Position numbers and translations under genes: made by a program. The notes under the pieces were generated by a model. That model made no database searches and had not been told where the DNA came from. It worked only from the letters and a program-made list of their open reading frames with translations. DNA of 64,000 nt from positions 62,001 through 126,000 of the forward strand of contig NZ_JBFBVU010000006.1 of the NCBI RefSeq assembly GCF_040689105.1, given 5' to 3'. This document shows, in pieces, positions 17,510-26,553 of the stretch. This DNA comes from Meridianimarinicoccus marinus (GTDB taxonomy: Bacteria; Pseudomonadota; Alphaproteobacteria; Rhodobacterales; Rhodobacteraceae). Position 1 is the first letter of the stretch. Every line of letters begins with the position of its first letter.

Positions 17510-17866
17510 ATGCCTATCAAGCTGCTCGCCTTGCCCCTGCTTGTACTAAGTCTTGCCGCGTCGGCAGGCTGGGCGGGAAACCACAAGGACAATCCCGGAA
17601 AATCCAAGGGCAACGGACACAGAACCAGTCTGACGGCCGGCAACAGCGGCAAGATCCCGCCGGGCCAGATCAAGCGCTATACCCGCGGGGCGAAGCTGCC
17701 CGCGGATCTCGACTATGTGCGGATCACCGACCTGTCGCGCTACAAGCTGCCGAAACCGGGCAAGGGCCAAAGCTATGTGATCATTGACGATGAGATCGTC
17801 GAGATCATCAACGACACCAACACGGTTGTGGATGCCATCGGAATTGTCGCAGACTGGCTGAACTGA
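17510..17866 (+). CDS. Small secreted RcnB-like protein
   Basis: A 118-residue protein with a signal peptide (about 1-22), a low-complexity basic/Gly/Asn segment (NHKDNPGKSKGNGH), and a C-terminal domain (LDYVRITDLSRYKLP then YVIIDDEIVEI) that resembles the RcnB/DUF1236 type of periplasmic domain. RcnB in enterobacteria modulates nickel/cobalt efflux, but that role should not be transferred. An ATG at 17495 with its own GAGG site is equally possible. It follows parE by about 100 bases. Confidence 0.7.
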   Translation: MPIKLLALPLLVLSLAASAGWAGNHKDNPGKSKGNGHRTSLTAGNSGKIPPGQIKRYTRGAKLPADLDYVRITDLSRYKLPKPGKGQSYVIIDDEIVEIINDTNTVVDAIGIVADWLN

Positions 17867-17889
17867 CGCATCCCCAGCAGGAGGCCACG

Positions 17890-18552
17890 ATGCGCGCTTT
17901 CGAGGACATCTATTCCATTGCCGTTACCCGCAAAGGCGCGCCCGACGCTGTCGAAGCCCAGGTGCACGGCCCCAAACCACCCGCCGAGATCGCGCAGATC
18001 CCCGAAGCCGACTGGCTGGCCGCCTTTTCCGGCGCAATCTTCTCCACTGGCCTGAACTGGCGCGTGGTGGAAAACAAATGGCCGGACATTCTGGCGGCCT
18101 ACAAGGGCTTCGACGTGAACGCCTGCGCCATGATGGATGACGGCTGGTTCGATGAGCTCATGTCCGACCCCCGCATCATCCGCAACGGCGCCAAGGTCAC
18201 CTCGGTGCGCGACAATGCGGTGTTCCTGCAATCCCTGCGCGCGCAGGGCGGCGCCGGACAGGTCTTCGCCGAATGGCCCGCCACCGATTTCATCGGCCTG
18301 CTGGCCCTGATGAAAAAACACGGCGCCCGCATCGGCGGCACCACCGGCCAATACGCCCTGCGCAAGATGGGGGTCGACAGTTTCATCCTGTCCAAGGATG
18401 TGGTTGCCCGGCTGATCGCAGAAGGGGTGATCGACAAACAGCCGACCTCGAAAAAGGCCATGGCCGCGGTGCAGGAGGCGTTCAACACCTGGATGGACCA
18501 ATCCGGCCGCTCCCTGACCGAGGTCAGCCGCGTGCTGGCCCTGTCGGTCTGA
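17890..18552 (+). CDS. DNA-3-methyladenine glycosylase I family protein, divergent
   Basis: A 220-residue member of the Tag family (base-excision repair of 3-methyladenine). Aligned by eye with E. coli Tag, the segments FSTGLNWRVVENKW, RNGAKVTSVRDNA and GGTTGQYALRKMGV match, and the tryptophan corresponding to Trp46 is kept. The residue matching the base-recognising Glu38 is Ala, and the zinc-binding Cys/His at both ends of E. coli Tag are missing. The protein may therefore recognise a different lesion or be a structural relative. AGGAGG precedes the ATG, 23 bases after the small secreted gene. Confidence 0.82.
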   Translation: MRAFEDIYSIAVTRKGAPDAVEAQVHGPKPPAEIAQIPEADWLAAFSGAIFSTGLNWRVVENKWPDILAAYKGFDVNACAMMDDGWFDELMSDPRIIRNGAKVTSVRDNAVFLQSLRAQGGAGQVFAEWPATDFIGLLALMKKHGARIGGTTGQYALRKMGVDSFILSKDVVARLIAEGVIDKQPTSKKAMAAVQEAFNTWMDQSGRSLTEVSRVLALSV

Positions 18553-18624
18553 GGCCTTCACCCAAGCGTGATGCAGGGCCTGCACGTTCGGCGCTAGGAT
18601 GGGGAAAACAGCAAGGATCCCCCC

Positions 18625-19092
18625 ATGCGCCGCATCGCTCTCGCCCTTACCCTTCTTGCCAGCCCCGGCTTTGCCGACAGCATCGCCCCGCGTGACGGCT
18701 GGGCGATCCACGCCAGCACCAAGACCTACGACCAGATGATCGACGCGGTCAAAGCCGCCGCTGCCGAAAACCAGCTTGGCGTCGTCACCCAGGCCGGTCC
18801 CACCGGGGCCGCCAAGGCGCGCGGCATCACCATTCCCGGCAATCAGGTCATTGGGCTTTTCAACAATGTCTTCGCGGTGCGCATCCTCGGCCTGTCCACT
18901 GCGGCAATGATCGAAGCCCCGATTCGCGTCTACGTGACCGAGGAGCCTGACGGCACGGCGCTGCTGTCCTACAAGACCCCCAGCCACGTCTTTGCCCCCT
19001 ATCTAGACGAAGGCGGCACCGATCTGGCCGCCGCCGCCGCTGAACTGGACGCGCTGTTTGCCGGTGTCGCCGAACAAGCCCTGGCGGACTGA
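18625..19092 (+). CDS. DUF302 domain secreted protein
   Basis: A 155-residue protein: signal peptide (1-18, GFADS cleavage region) and a DUF302 domain (about 30-140) with the characteristic TYDQMIDAVKAA helix, IPGNQVIGLFNN and PIRVYVTEE strands. DUF302 proteins are small periplasmic or cytoplasmic domains of uncertain function, sometimes in sulfur-, haem- or copper-related contexts. Neighbours on either side give no firm clue. Confidence 0.82.
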   Translation: MRRIALALTLLASPGFADSIAPRDGWAIHASTKTYDQMIDAVKAAAAENQLGVVTQAGPTGAAKARGITIPGNQVIGLFNNVFAVRILGLSTAAMIEAPIRVYVTEEPDGTALLSYKTPSHVFAPYLDEGGTDLAAAAAELDALFAGVAEQALAD

Positions 19093-19147
19093 CCCCCCAT
19101 TGCCCACCCCCAACCGGTGTGCTTTGTGATCCCGGAAGGAGATCGCA

Positions 19148-19594
19148 ATGCCCGAGATGTTCAAATACGCCGCCGTCATGTTCCTGGCCGGTCTCGGCAT
19201 CCCGGTGCTCGCGGCGCTGAACGCGGGGCTTGGGCAACGCATCGGCTCGCCGGTCTCCGCAGCGCTTGTTCTTTTCGGCGTCGCGCTTGCGGCCACAGCA
19301 CTTGTGGTGCTGCTCAGCAGCGCCCCCCGGACGCCCGCGATCCTCACGGGCCACCCCTGGCCGCTGTACCTCGCCGGAACGCTGGTCGCCTTCTACGTGC
19401 TGACCATCACCTGGGCCGCGCCCCATTTCGGCGTCGGCAACGCGGTGTTCTTCGTGCTTCTGGGACAGCTCGTCTCTGCCGCCCTGATCGACCGCTTCGG
19501 GCTGCTCGGCGCGCCGATGACCGACCTCAGCCCGCTGCGCCTGGCGGGCATCGCCACCATGGCCCTGGGCCTCGGCCTGGCCCTCAAGGGCTGA
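19148..19594 (+). CDS. YdcZ-type small DMT transporter (DUF606)
   Basis: A 148-residue membrane protein with five predicted helices and the DUF606 signature at the start (GLGIPVLAALNAGLGQRIGSP shortened here to its core ALNAGLG). Half-size members of the drug/metabolite transporter superfamily usually work as dimers. Substrate unknown. GGAGA lies eight bases upstream of the ATG. A dispersed CTTTTTCTTG element follows the stop by six bases. Confidence 0.85.
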   Translation: MPEMFKYAAVMFLAGLGIPVLAALNAGLGQRIGSPVSAALVLFGVALAATALVVLLSSAPRTPAILTGHPWPLYLAGTLVAFYVLTITWAAPHFGVGNAVFFVLLGQLVSAALIDRFGLLGAPMTDLSPLRLAGIATMALGLGLALKG

Positions 19595-19600
19595 CCCGAG

Positions 19601-19624
19601 CCCTTTTTCTTGGCAGAAATACTC
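19601..19624. repeat. Dispersed CTTTTTCTTG...AAATACTC element, copy 2
   Basis: CCCTTTTTCTTG then GCAGAAATACTC, in the same orientation as copy 1, between the convergent DUF606 gene and lolD. It differs from copy 1 at two positions. Confidence 0.6.
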
Positions 19625-19650
19625 CCGCCGAAGGCGGAATTCCGCGGCCG

Positions 19651-20334
19651 TCAGGCCGCCACCAACTGCCCAGCCTCCAGCCGCAACACGCGGTCCATGC
19701 GTGCCGCCAGATCCGGATTGTGGGTCGCCACAAGACCGGCCAGACCGGTATCGCGCGCCATGGCAACCATGACGTCGAACACCGTTTCTGCCGTGTCGGG
19801 ATCAAGGTTCCCGGTGGGCTCATCCGCCAGCAACAGCCCCGGACCATTGGCCAGCGCCCGGCAGAAGGCGACGCGCTGCTGCTCGCCGCCCGACAGGGCC
19901 GCTGGTCGATGCCCGGCCCGCGCGCTCAGCCCGACGCGGCCCAGCAGATCTTCGGCCCGACGGGCGGCCTCTGCCTGCCCCACCCCATTGGCCAGTTGCG
20001 GCAGGACGATGTTTTCCAGTGCCGAAAACTCCGGTAACAGGTGGTGAAACTGGTAGACGAACCCCACCTGTTCGCGCCGCATCCGGGTGCGGGCACCATC
20101 GCGCAGCGCGCCGGTGTCGCGCCCGTCAATACAGACCCGGCCCGCATCAGGTCGGTCCAGAAGCCCCGCGATGTGCAACAGCGTCGACTTGCCGGCGCCT
20201 GAGGGCGCCACCAGCGCCACCAGTTCCCCCGGTGCGACGCGCAGATCGACCCCGCGCAGGACCGAAACCTCGCCCGGCCGCCCCTTGTTGTAGACCCGCG
20301 TGATCCCGGTCAGCTCCAGCATTGGCTCAGCCAT
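19651..20334 (-). CDS. lolD: Lipoprotein-releasing ABC transporter ATPase LolD
   Basis: A 227-residue ABC ATPase: Walker A APSGAGKST (about 43-51), Q-loop VYQFHHLLPEF, signature LSGGEQQRV, Walker B LLLADEPTGNLD and the H-switch ATHNPDLA. LolD powers extraction of outer-membrane lipoproteins from the inner membrane. The start overlaps the end of the permease gene by eight bases, so the two are coupled. Confidence 0.95.
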   Translation of the reverse strand: MAEPMLELTGITRVYNKGRPGEVSVLRGVDLRVAPGELVALVAPSGAGKSTLLHIAGLLDRPDAGRVCIDGRDTGALRDGARTRMRREQVGFVYQFHHLLPEFSALENIVLPQLANGVGQAEAARRAEDLLGRVGLSARAGHRPAALSGGEQQRVAFCRALANGPGLLLADEPTGNLDPDTAETVFDVMVAMARDTGLAGLVATHNPDLAARMDRVLRLEAGQLVAA

Positions 20335-21610
20335 GACGCAGCGCCTCCACCGGGTTCATCCGCGCCGCACGTCGGGCCGGGAAGATCGTCACCACGAAGG
20401 ACAGGAACAGCGACAGCCCCATGGCGGTCAGCACATCGTCCCAATGCAATTGCGCCGGCAGGTAATAGATCCCCCGGATCGACGGATCCCAGACCCCGCC
20501 CCCCGACAGTCCGTTCACCAGCGCGAAGATCGGATCGATATAGAGCGCAAAGAGACAGCCCAGCACCACCCCCGCCAGCGTGCCGATGACCCCGACCGAA
20601 GCCCCGCAGATGAAGAACACCCGCAGCACCGCGCCCTCGGACAGCCCGATGGTGCGCAGGATGCCGATGTCGCCCTGCTTGTTCTTCACCAGCATGATCA
20701 GCCCCGACACGATGTTCATCGCCGCGATCAGCACCAGCACCGACAGCAGCACGAACATCACGTTGTCCTCGACCGCCAGTGCCCGCAGGAACGCACCCGA
20801 GGCATCCTGCCAGGTTTGGAACAGCCCGTCGTTGCCCGCCGCGCGCCACAGGTCCGGCATCACCGCGGCCAGATCCTCGGGATCGGCCAGCATGATCTCG
20901 ATCTCGTCGGCCATCCCGTCGCGGTTGAAGAACAGTTGCGCTTCGGCAAAGGGCATGTAGACCCGCGTGGAATCGATGTCATAGCGCCCGGCGCTGAACA
21001 CATGCACCACCTCGTAGACACCGACGCGCGGCGAGGTGCCGAAGGGCGTCTTGGCCCCGTCGGGCGAGATCAGCTTGATCTGGTCGCCGGGCAGCAGCCC
21101 CAGCATCCGCGCCACGCCCGCGCCGATGGATACACCTTCGCCATAGCGGGCCAGGTCGCCGGTGCCCATCTCGGGATCGGCGATGCGCGGCAGGGAGGCC
21201 AGATCCTCGGCCGCCATCCCATAGACCTGCACCCCGGCGTTGCGTCCGCGCCCGCCGGCCAGCACCTGCCCCTTGACCAGCGGCGCCACGCGGGTGACGC
21301 CGGGCACGGCGCGCAGACGCTCGGCCACCTCAAGGTAGTCGGGGATCAGCCGCTCGGGCTCGCCCGCGTCATTCAGCCGGGTGATGTTGTAATAGGTGAC
21401 ATGGGCATTGGCGCCCAGGATCGTGTCGACAAATTCCGCCCGGAAGCCCGAGCGCACGGCCAGCGTGGCAATCAGGGCAAACACCGCCAGCGCAATGCCC
21501 ACTAGCGAAATCCAGGTCATCACGCTGACGCCACCTTCGGCCCGCCGCGCGCGCAGATAGCGCCAGGCGATCATCCATTCGAAGCGGGAAAAGGGCGGTG
21601 TCTGGGCCAT
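20327..21610 (-). CDS. lolC: LolC/LolE-type lipoprotein-releasing permease
   Basis: A 427-residue FtsX/MacB-like permease: N-terminal membrane helix (about 22-45), a periplasmic domain (about 50-265) and three C-terminal helices, ending in the family hallmark FPARRAARMNPVEALRHG. It is the membrane partner of LolD. Only one permease gene is present, as is usual in alphaproteobacteria where a single hybrid protein (LolF-like) probably replaces the LolC/LolE pair. The ATG at 21610 was preferred over 21616, but both are possible. Confidence 0.92.
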   Translation of the reverse strand: MAQTPPFSRFEWMIAWRYLRARRAEGGVSVMTWISLVGIALAVFALIATLAVRSGFRAEFVDTILGANAHVTYYNITRLNDAGEPERLIPDYLEVAERLRAVPGVTRVAPLVKGQVLAGGRGRNAGVQVYGMAAEDLASLPRIADPEMGTGDLARYGEGVSIGAGVARMLGLLPGDQIKLISPDGAKTPFGTSPRVGVYEVVHVFSAGRYDIDSTRVYMPFAEAQLFFNRDGMADEIEIMLADPEDLAAVMPDLWRAAGNDGLFQTWQDASGAFLRALAVEDNVMFVLLSVLVLIAAMNIVSGLIMLVKNKQGDIGILRTIGLSEGAVLRVFFICGASVGVIGTLAGVVLGCLFALYIDPIFALVNGLSGGGVWDPSIRGIYYLPAQLHWDDVLTAMGLSLFLSFVVTIFPARRAARMNPVEALRHG

Positions 21611-21717
21611 GTACATCTCTGCCTGTCTGCTCGCGCGGACCCTGAGCGAGCGCGCAGCAGAGGTCAACCCGGGGCAGCCGAACCGCCCCGGCACGGGATC
21701 ACAAGGTCATGAGGCGC

Positions 21718-22899
21718 CTAGGACGCCCAGTCGTAGGCACGCTCGCCGTGCACTTCCAGATCCAGACCCTTGTGCTCCTGTTCTTCGGTGGCGCGCAGGG
21801 GCGTGACCAGACCGACCAGCTTGATCAGCACCACCGTCACAACGGCGGTGAAGACGCCGACCACTGCCAGACCGCCCAGTTGCGCCACCCATGTGCCCTG
21901 CCCGAAGACCGCGATCATGAGGGTGCCGAAGATGCCGCCGACACCGTGCACGGCAAAGACGTCCAGCGTGTCGTCGATCTTCCAGACGTTGCGGATCAGG
22001 TTGACCGCCTCTTGACACAGCACCCCGGCCACCGCGCCAATCAGCAGGGCCTCGACCGGGCCGACAAAGCCCGAGGCGGGGGTGATCGAGGCGAGCCCCG
22101 CGATGGTGCCCGTCACCGTGCCCACCAGCGAGGCCTTGCCGTATTTGATCCGCTCCCACAGCGCCCAGCTGAGCGAGGCCGTCGCCGCCGAGATATGGGT
22201 CACGGTCAGCGCCATGGCGGCCCCACCGTCGGCGGCCAGTTGCGAGCCGCCGTTGAAGCCGAACCAGCCGACCCAGAGCATCGCTGCCCCCATGAACACG
22301 AAGGTCGGGTTGTGCGGTGGCGTGGTGGTGTGGCGGCGCGGGCCCAGGAAAGCGGCAAGGATCAACGCCGCCAGACCGGCGGTTTCATGCACCACGATGC
22401 CGCCGGCGAAGTCGCGCACGCCAATTTCGCCGAAAATGCCGCCATCCGACAGCATGCCGCCACCCCAGATCCAATGCACCACCGGCGCATAGCACAGCAG
22501 CATCCACAGGCCCGAGAACAGCAGCACGAAGCCAAAGCCGATGCGCTCCACATAGGCGCCGACGATCAGCGCCGGGGTGATGATGGCAAAGGTCATCTGG
22601 AAGGCGAAGAACAGAACCTCCGGCAGGGTGCCCGACAGGGTGTCGGGGGTGATGCCCAGAAGGAAGGCCTTGTCCAGCCCGCCCCACAGCCCGCTGGTGC
22701 CGCTGCCGAAAGCGATGGAATAACCCGCCACCAGCCACAGCACGCTCATCAGGCAGGCGATCGCGTAGCAATGCATGAACACGCTCAACACGTTGCGCGC
22801 GCGGACCAGCCCGCCGTAAAACAGTGCCAGCCCCGGCAATGTCATGAACAATACCAGCGCCGTGGCGACAATGATCCAGGCGGTATCCGCTCCATTCAT
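21718..22899 (-). CDS. amt: Ammonium transporter (Amt family)
   Basis: A 393-residue Amt/Mep channel with eleven predicted helices. The signature ALFYGGLVRARNVLS is near the N-terminus, and the conserved twin-histidine pore regions (DFAGGIVVHETAG and DVFAVHGVGGIFG) are present. It conducts NH3/NH4+ across the inner membrane. No glnK lies beside it, unlike many amtB loci. The start is ambiguous: ATG 22899 has GGGAGAGGG at good spacing, whereas ATG 22908 directly abuts that site. Confidence 0.93.
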   Translation of the reverse strand: MNGADTAWIIVATALVLFMTLPGLALFYGGLVRARNVLSVFMHCYAIACLMSVLWLVAGYSIAFGSGTSGLWGGLDKAFLLGITPDTLSGTLPEVLFFAFQMTFAIITPALIVGAYVERIGFGFVLLFSGLWMLLCYAPVVHWIWGGGMLSDGGIFGEIGVRDFAGGIVVHETAGLAALILAAFLGPRRHTTTPPHNPTFVFMGAAMLWVGWFGFNGGSQLAADGGAAMALTVTHISAATASLSWALWERIKYGKASLVGTVTGTIAGLASITPASGFVGPVEALLIGAVAGVLCQEAVNLIRNVWKIDDTLDVFAVHGVGGIFGTLMIAVFGQGTWVAQLGGLAVVGVFTAVVTVVLIKLVGLVTPLRATEEQEHKGLDLEVHGERAYDWAS

Positions 22900-23104
22900 G
22901 ATGGTCATCCCTCTCCCATTCGATGTTTCATGGGCTCAAAGCGGATGCGGGATGATTAGAAAAGCATCAAAATGTCACAGGCCCTGCTCAGGAAGCAGGC
23001 ATGTGTGGTATGTCTGTTTTTTGGGCTGGTTTCGCGCGCAACGCCCAACAATGGGTCGGTTTGCGAACGGACGGCGGTGAGGACCGGCCCCACCGCCGGA
23101 GGGA

Positions 23105-23794
23105 TCAGTCTTCGTCGCTCATCACGCCCCAGAGGAACGCGCCAAGCGCACCGCCAACCAGCGGCGCCACCCAGAACATCCAGAGCTGCTCCAGCGCCGG
23201 GCCTTCGGCGAAGAAGGCCACCCCGGTGGAGCGCGCCGGGTTCACCGAAGTGTTGGTCACCGGGATCGAGATCAGGTGGATCAGGGTCAGCCCCAGCCCG
23301 ATGGCAATGGGAGCAAAGCCCGCTGGCACCAGGGACGATGTGGCACCCAGGATGATGATCAGGAAGGCCGCGGTCAGCACCACTTCGATGACCAGCGCCG
23401 ACATCAGCGAATAGCCCATGGGCGAGGCCTCGCCATAGCCGTTGGAGGCAAACCCGCCGACCCCGGCAAAATCGGGTTGGCCCGAGACGATCAGGTAAAG
23501 CACCGCTGCAGCGGCGACCGAGCCCAGAGTCTGGGCGATCCAATAGGGCGGCAGATCCTTGAGGTCGAACCGACCGGCGACGGTCAGCCCCAGGGTGACG
23601 GCAGGGTTGAAATGCCCGCCCGAGATGCCGCCCACCGCATAGGCCATGGTCAGCACGGTCAGGCCGAAGGCAAAGGCGACGCCCAGCCAGCCGATCCCCA
23701 CATCGGGCACACCGGCGGCCAGCACGGCAGCGCCGCAGCCGCCGAACACAAGCCAGAAGGTGCCAATGAACTCCGCCATCAATCTATTGGTCAT
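23105..23794 (-). CDS. aqpZ: Aquaporin Z
   Basis: A 229-residue MIP-family channel with six helices and both NPA boxes (HFNPAVTLG at about 62-70 and SVNPARSTG at about 182-190). The narrow-pore residues typical of water-selective channels (Phe, His, Arg) appear to be in place. The adjoining 22909-23104 contains the promoter region of the ammonium transporter and a weak hairpin after aqpZ (CGGCGGTG at 23072, CACCGCCG at 23091) but no gene. Confidence 0.93.
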   Translation of the reverse strand: MTNRLMAEFIGTFWLVFGGCGAAVLAAGVPDVGIGWLGVAFAFGLTVLTMAYAVGGISGGHFNPAVTLGLTVAGRFDLKDLPPYWIAQTLGSVAAAAVLYLIVSGQPDFAGVGGFASNGYGEASPMGYSLMSALVIEVVLTAAFLIIILGATSSLVPAGFAPIAIGLGLTLIHLISIPVTNTSVNPARSTGVAFFAEGPALEQLWMFWVAPLVGGALGAFLWGVMSDED

Positions 23795-23948
23795 GAAACA
23801 CTCCGCAGTTGGTCAGGTTGGTTAACCGCAGTCTGCAACAGGCCCGGCGCGGCGCAAGCGATTTCAAGCGGTTGCAGGCGCGAAAGCGGCAAAAAGGCAC
23901 CGCACGTCATGCGCGATGCCCTTCACTTGCCCATCCGGTGCGTGCGGG

Positions 23949-25286
23949 TCAGATGTCGCGATAGATCTCGACGATCCGCGCTACCGCGTCCTCGGCCGAG
24001 ACCTCGACGCTGTCGCCGGTCTTGCGCGAGGTCAGCTCGACCACGCCGTTTTTCAGGCCGCGCGGCCCGACAGTGATCCGCCACGGCAGGCCGATCAGAT
24101 CCATGGTGGCGAATTTCGCCCCGGCGCGTTCGTCGCGGTCGTCGTACAGCGGCTCCAGCCCGGCCCTGGTCAGCGCGGCATACAGGTCCGCACAGGCCCC
24201 ATCGGTCGCCGCATCGCCCTGACGCAGGTTGACGATGCCGCAATGGAAGGGGGTCACGCCTTCGGGCCAGATGATGCCCTTGTCGTCGTGGCTGGCTTCG
24301 ATGATCGCGCCCAACAGGCGGCTGACGCCGATGCCGTGGCTGCCCATGTGCACCGGGATCTGTTCCTGCTTGTCGTTGATGACCGTGGCGCCCAGAGCGT
24401 CGGAATACTTGGTACCGAAATAGAAGATCTGCCCGACCTCGATGCCGCGCGCCACGCGGCGGCGCTCTTCCGGGATCTGGTCGAACAGGGCAGCGTCATG
24501 GGTTTCGTCGGTGCGGGCATAACGCGAGGTGAACTCGTCCAGCACGCCCTGGCACTGAGCCACGTCGTCATAGTCGATCTCGCGGTCCCCGAAAGTCAGA
24601 TCGGTGACCTGGCTGTCATAGAACACCTCGGATTCACCGGTGTCGGCCAGAACAAGAAACTCATGCGTATAGTCGCCGCCGATGGGGCCGCCATCGGCGC
24701 GCATCGGGATCGCCTGAAGGCCCATACGTTCATAGGTGCGCAAGTACGCGACCAGGTGCCGGTTGTAGGCGTGCAGCGCGTCGTCCTTGGTCAGGTCGAA
24801 GTTGTAGCCATCCTTCATCAGGAACTCGCGCCCCCGCATCACGCCGAAACGCGGGCGGATCTCGTCGCGGAACTTCCACTGGATGTGATAGAGCGTCAGC
24901 GGCAGATCCTTGTAGCTTTTGACGTAGCTGCGGAAAATGTCGGTGATCAGCTCTTCATTGGTGGGGCCATACAGCATGTCGCGGCCATGGCGGTCGGTGA
25001 CGCGCAGCATTTCCTCGCCATAGTCGTCATAGCGGCCGGATTCGCGCCACAGGTCCGCCGATTGCAGCGTCGGCATCAGCATCGGAATGTGGCCGGCGCG
25101 GATCTGTTCCTCGTTCACGATCTGCTCGATCCGCTTCAGCACCCGGTAGCCCAGCGGCAGCCAGGAATAGATCCCGGCACTGGCCTGCTTGATCATTCCG
25201 GCCCGCAGCATCAGGCGGTGGCTGGCGATCTGCGCCTCGGCGGGGGTTTCCTTGAGGACCGGCAGGAAGTAGCGGGACAAGCGCAT
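23949..25286 (-). CDS. proS: Proline--tRNA ligase (short alphaproteobacterial type)
   Basis: A 445-residue class II synthetase. It starts with the typical MRLSRYFLP, has motif 2/3 core regions (PTNEELITDIFR, FRDEIRPRFGVMRGREFLMKD split in the sequence, GSHGIGVSRLLGA) and an anticodon domain, but lacks the long INS editing domain of E. coli-type ProS; the short form is normal in alphaproteobacteria. Upstream MPVTKVPD is an alternative start ten residues earlier. Confidence 0.96.
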   Translation of the reverse strand: MRLSRYFLPVLKETPAEAQIASHRLMLRAGMIKQASAGIYSWLPLGYRVLKRIEQIVNEEQIRAGHIPMLMPTLQSADLWRESGRYDDYGEEMLRVTDRHGRDMLYGPTNEELITDIFRSYVKSYKDLPLTLYHIQWKFRDEIRPRFGVMRGREFLMKDGYNFDLTKDDALHAYNRHLVAYLRTYERMGLQAIPMRADGGPIGGDYTHEFLVLADTGESEVFYDSQVTDLTFGDREIDYDDVAQCQGVLDEFTSRYARTDETHDAALFDQIPEERRRVARGIEVGQIFYFGTKYSDALGATVINDKQEQIPVHMGSHGIGVSRLLGAIIEASHDDKGIIWPEGVTPFHCGIVNLRQGDAATDGACADLYAALTRAGLEPLYDDRDERAGAKFATMDLIGLPWRITVGPRGLKNGVVELTSRKTGDSVEVSAEDAVARIVEIYRDI

Positions 25287-25449
25287 GTCGGGCACCTTTG
25301 TAACTGGCATTTGGCGTTCAAGACCGCTTAGGCCATCCCGGCAGGGCAGACAAGCGCGCCCGCACCCCAAGGCGCCGATGCGCCTGCGGCATGAATCCTT
25401 GCGCCCGTCTGGACCATGGGCGATGAAAGGGCGAACCGCAGGAGGAAGC

Positions 25450-26553
25450 ATGGCCCTACCCGTCCAGACCCAGGCCAAGATCTGGGGCACCGTTGCCGTG
25501 GTGTTCTTTGCCGTGCTCTGGGCCCTGGGCAACGTCCTGCTGCCGTTCCTGATCGGCAGTGCCATCGCCTATCTGCTGGATCCGCTGGCCGACCGGCTGG
25601 AGGCGCGAGGTCTGTCGCGCACGGCCGCAACGGCGGTGATCTCGGTCGGCTTCGCCTTGGTGGCGGCGGCGGGGCTGTTGATCATCGTCCCGGCGATGAT
25701 CCGGCAGTTGATCGACCTGATCCAGCTGGCCCCGGAACTGACCGCGCAGGCACGCACCTTTATCGAGACCCGGTTCCCCTCGATCGGCGAGCAGATCAGC
25801 CAGTTGCATGGCAATATGCCCGGCATCGGCGACACCATCCGCGAACGCGGCGTGGCTGTCCTGACCAGCGTGCTGAGCGGGGCCATGAGCTTCGTCAACG
25901 TGGTGGTTCTGATCTTCGTGGTGCCGGTGGTCACGGTCTACATGCTGCTGGACTGGGACCGGATGGTGGCACAGATCGACTCGCTGCTGCCCCGCGACCA
26001 CGCGCCGACGCTGCGCCGTCTGGCCGCCGAAATGGATCGCACCATGGCCGGCTTCATCCGGGGTCAGGGTCTGGTCTGCCTGATCCAGGGCAGCTTCTAT
26101 GCGGTGGCGCTGATGCTGGTGGGGCTGAACTTCGGCCTGCTCGTGGGCGTCTTTGCCGGGCTGATCTCCTTCATCCCCTTCGTGGGATCACTGGTCGGCG
26201 GCGCGCTGTCCATCGGGCTGGCGCTGTTCCAGTTCTGGGATCAGCCGCTGATGATCCTGCTGGTGGCCGGGATCTTCGCCTTCGGGCAGGTGGTCGAGGG
26301 CAATTTCCTGACCCCCAAGCTGGTCGGTGGCTCGGTCGGGCTGCATCCGGTCTGGCTGTTGCTGGCGCTGTCGGTCTTCGGGACATTGTTCGGTTTTGCC
26401 GGGATGCTGGTCGCCGTGCCGATCTCGGCGATGATCGGGGTTCTGGTGCGGTTTGCTGTCGAACAATACCGTTCCGGGCGGCTGTACCTCGGGATCGGGT
26501 CCCGGCGTGCGGCCGAGGCGCCGGCAGAACGGGATGACCCCGCCGCAGAATGA
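25450..26553 (+). CDS. AI-2E transporter/PerM family membrane protein
   Basis: A 367-residue membrane protein of the AI-2E transporter (PerM/TqsA) family with about eight helices; LLPFLIGSAIAYLLDP near 27-42 and the C-terminal GNFLTPKLVGGSVGLHP region are diagnostic. Actual substrates vary; several relatives are Na+/H+ antiporters rather than autoinducer exporters. GGAGGAAGC precedes the ATG. The stop overlaps the hdaA start (ATGA), a conserved arrangement in alphaproteobacteria. Confidence 0.9.
   Translation: MALPVQTQAKIWGTVAVVFFAVLWALGNVLLPFLIGSAIAYLLDPLADRLEARGLSRTAATAVISVGFALVAAAGLLIIVPAMIRQLIDLIQLAPELTAQARTFIETRFPSIGEQISQLHGNMPGIGDTIRERGVAVLTSVLSGAMSFVNVVVLIFVVPVVTVYMLLDWDRMVAQIDSLLPRDHAPTLRRLAAEMDRTMAGFIRGQGLVCLIQGSFYAVALMLVGLNFGLLVGVFAGLISFIPFVGSLVGGALSIGLALFQFWDQPLMILLVAGIFAFGQVVEGNFLTPKLVGGSVGLHPVWLLLALSVFGTLFGFAGMLVAVPISAMIGVLVRFAVEQYRSGRLYLGIGSRRAAEAPAERDDPAAE

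Noticed and set aside
22909..23104. Sigma-54/NtrC promoter for the ammonium transporter
   Set aside because: I could not find a convincing TGGCAC-N5-TTGC element on the correct strand.
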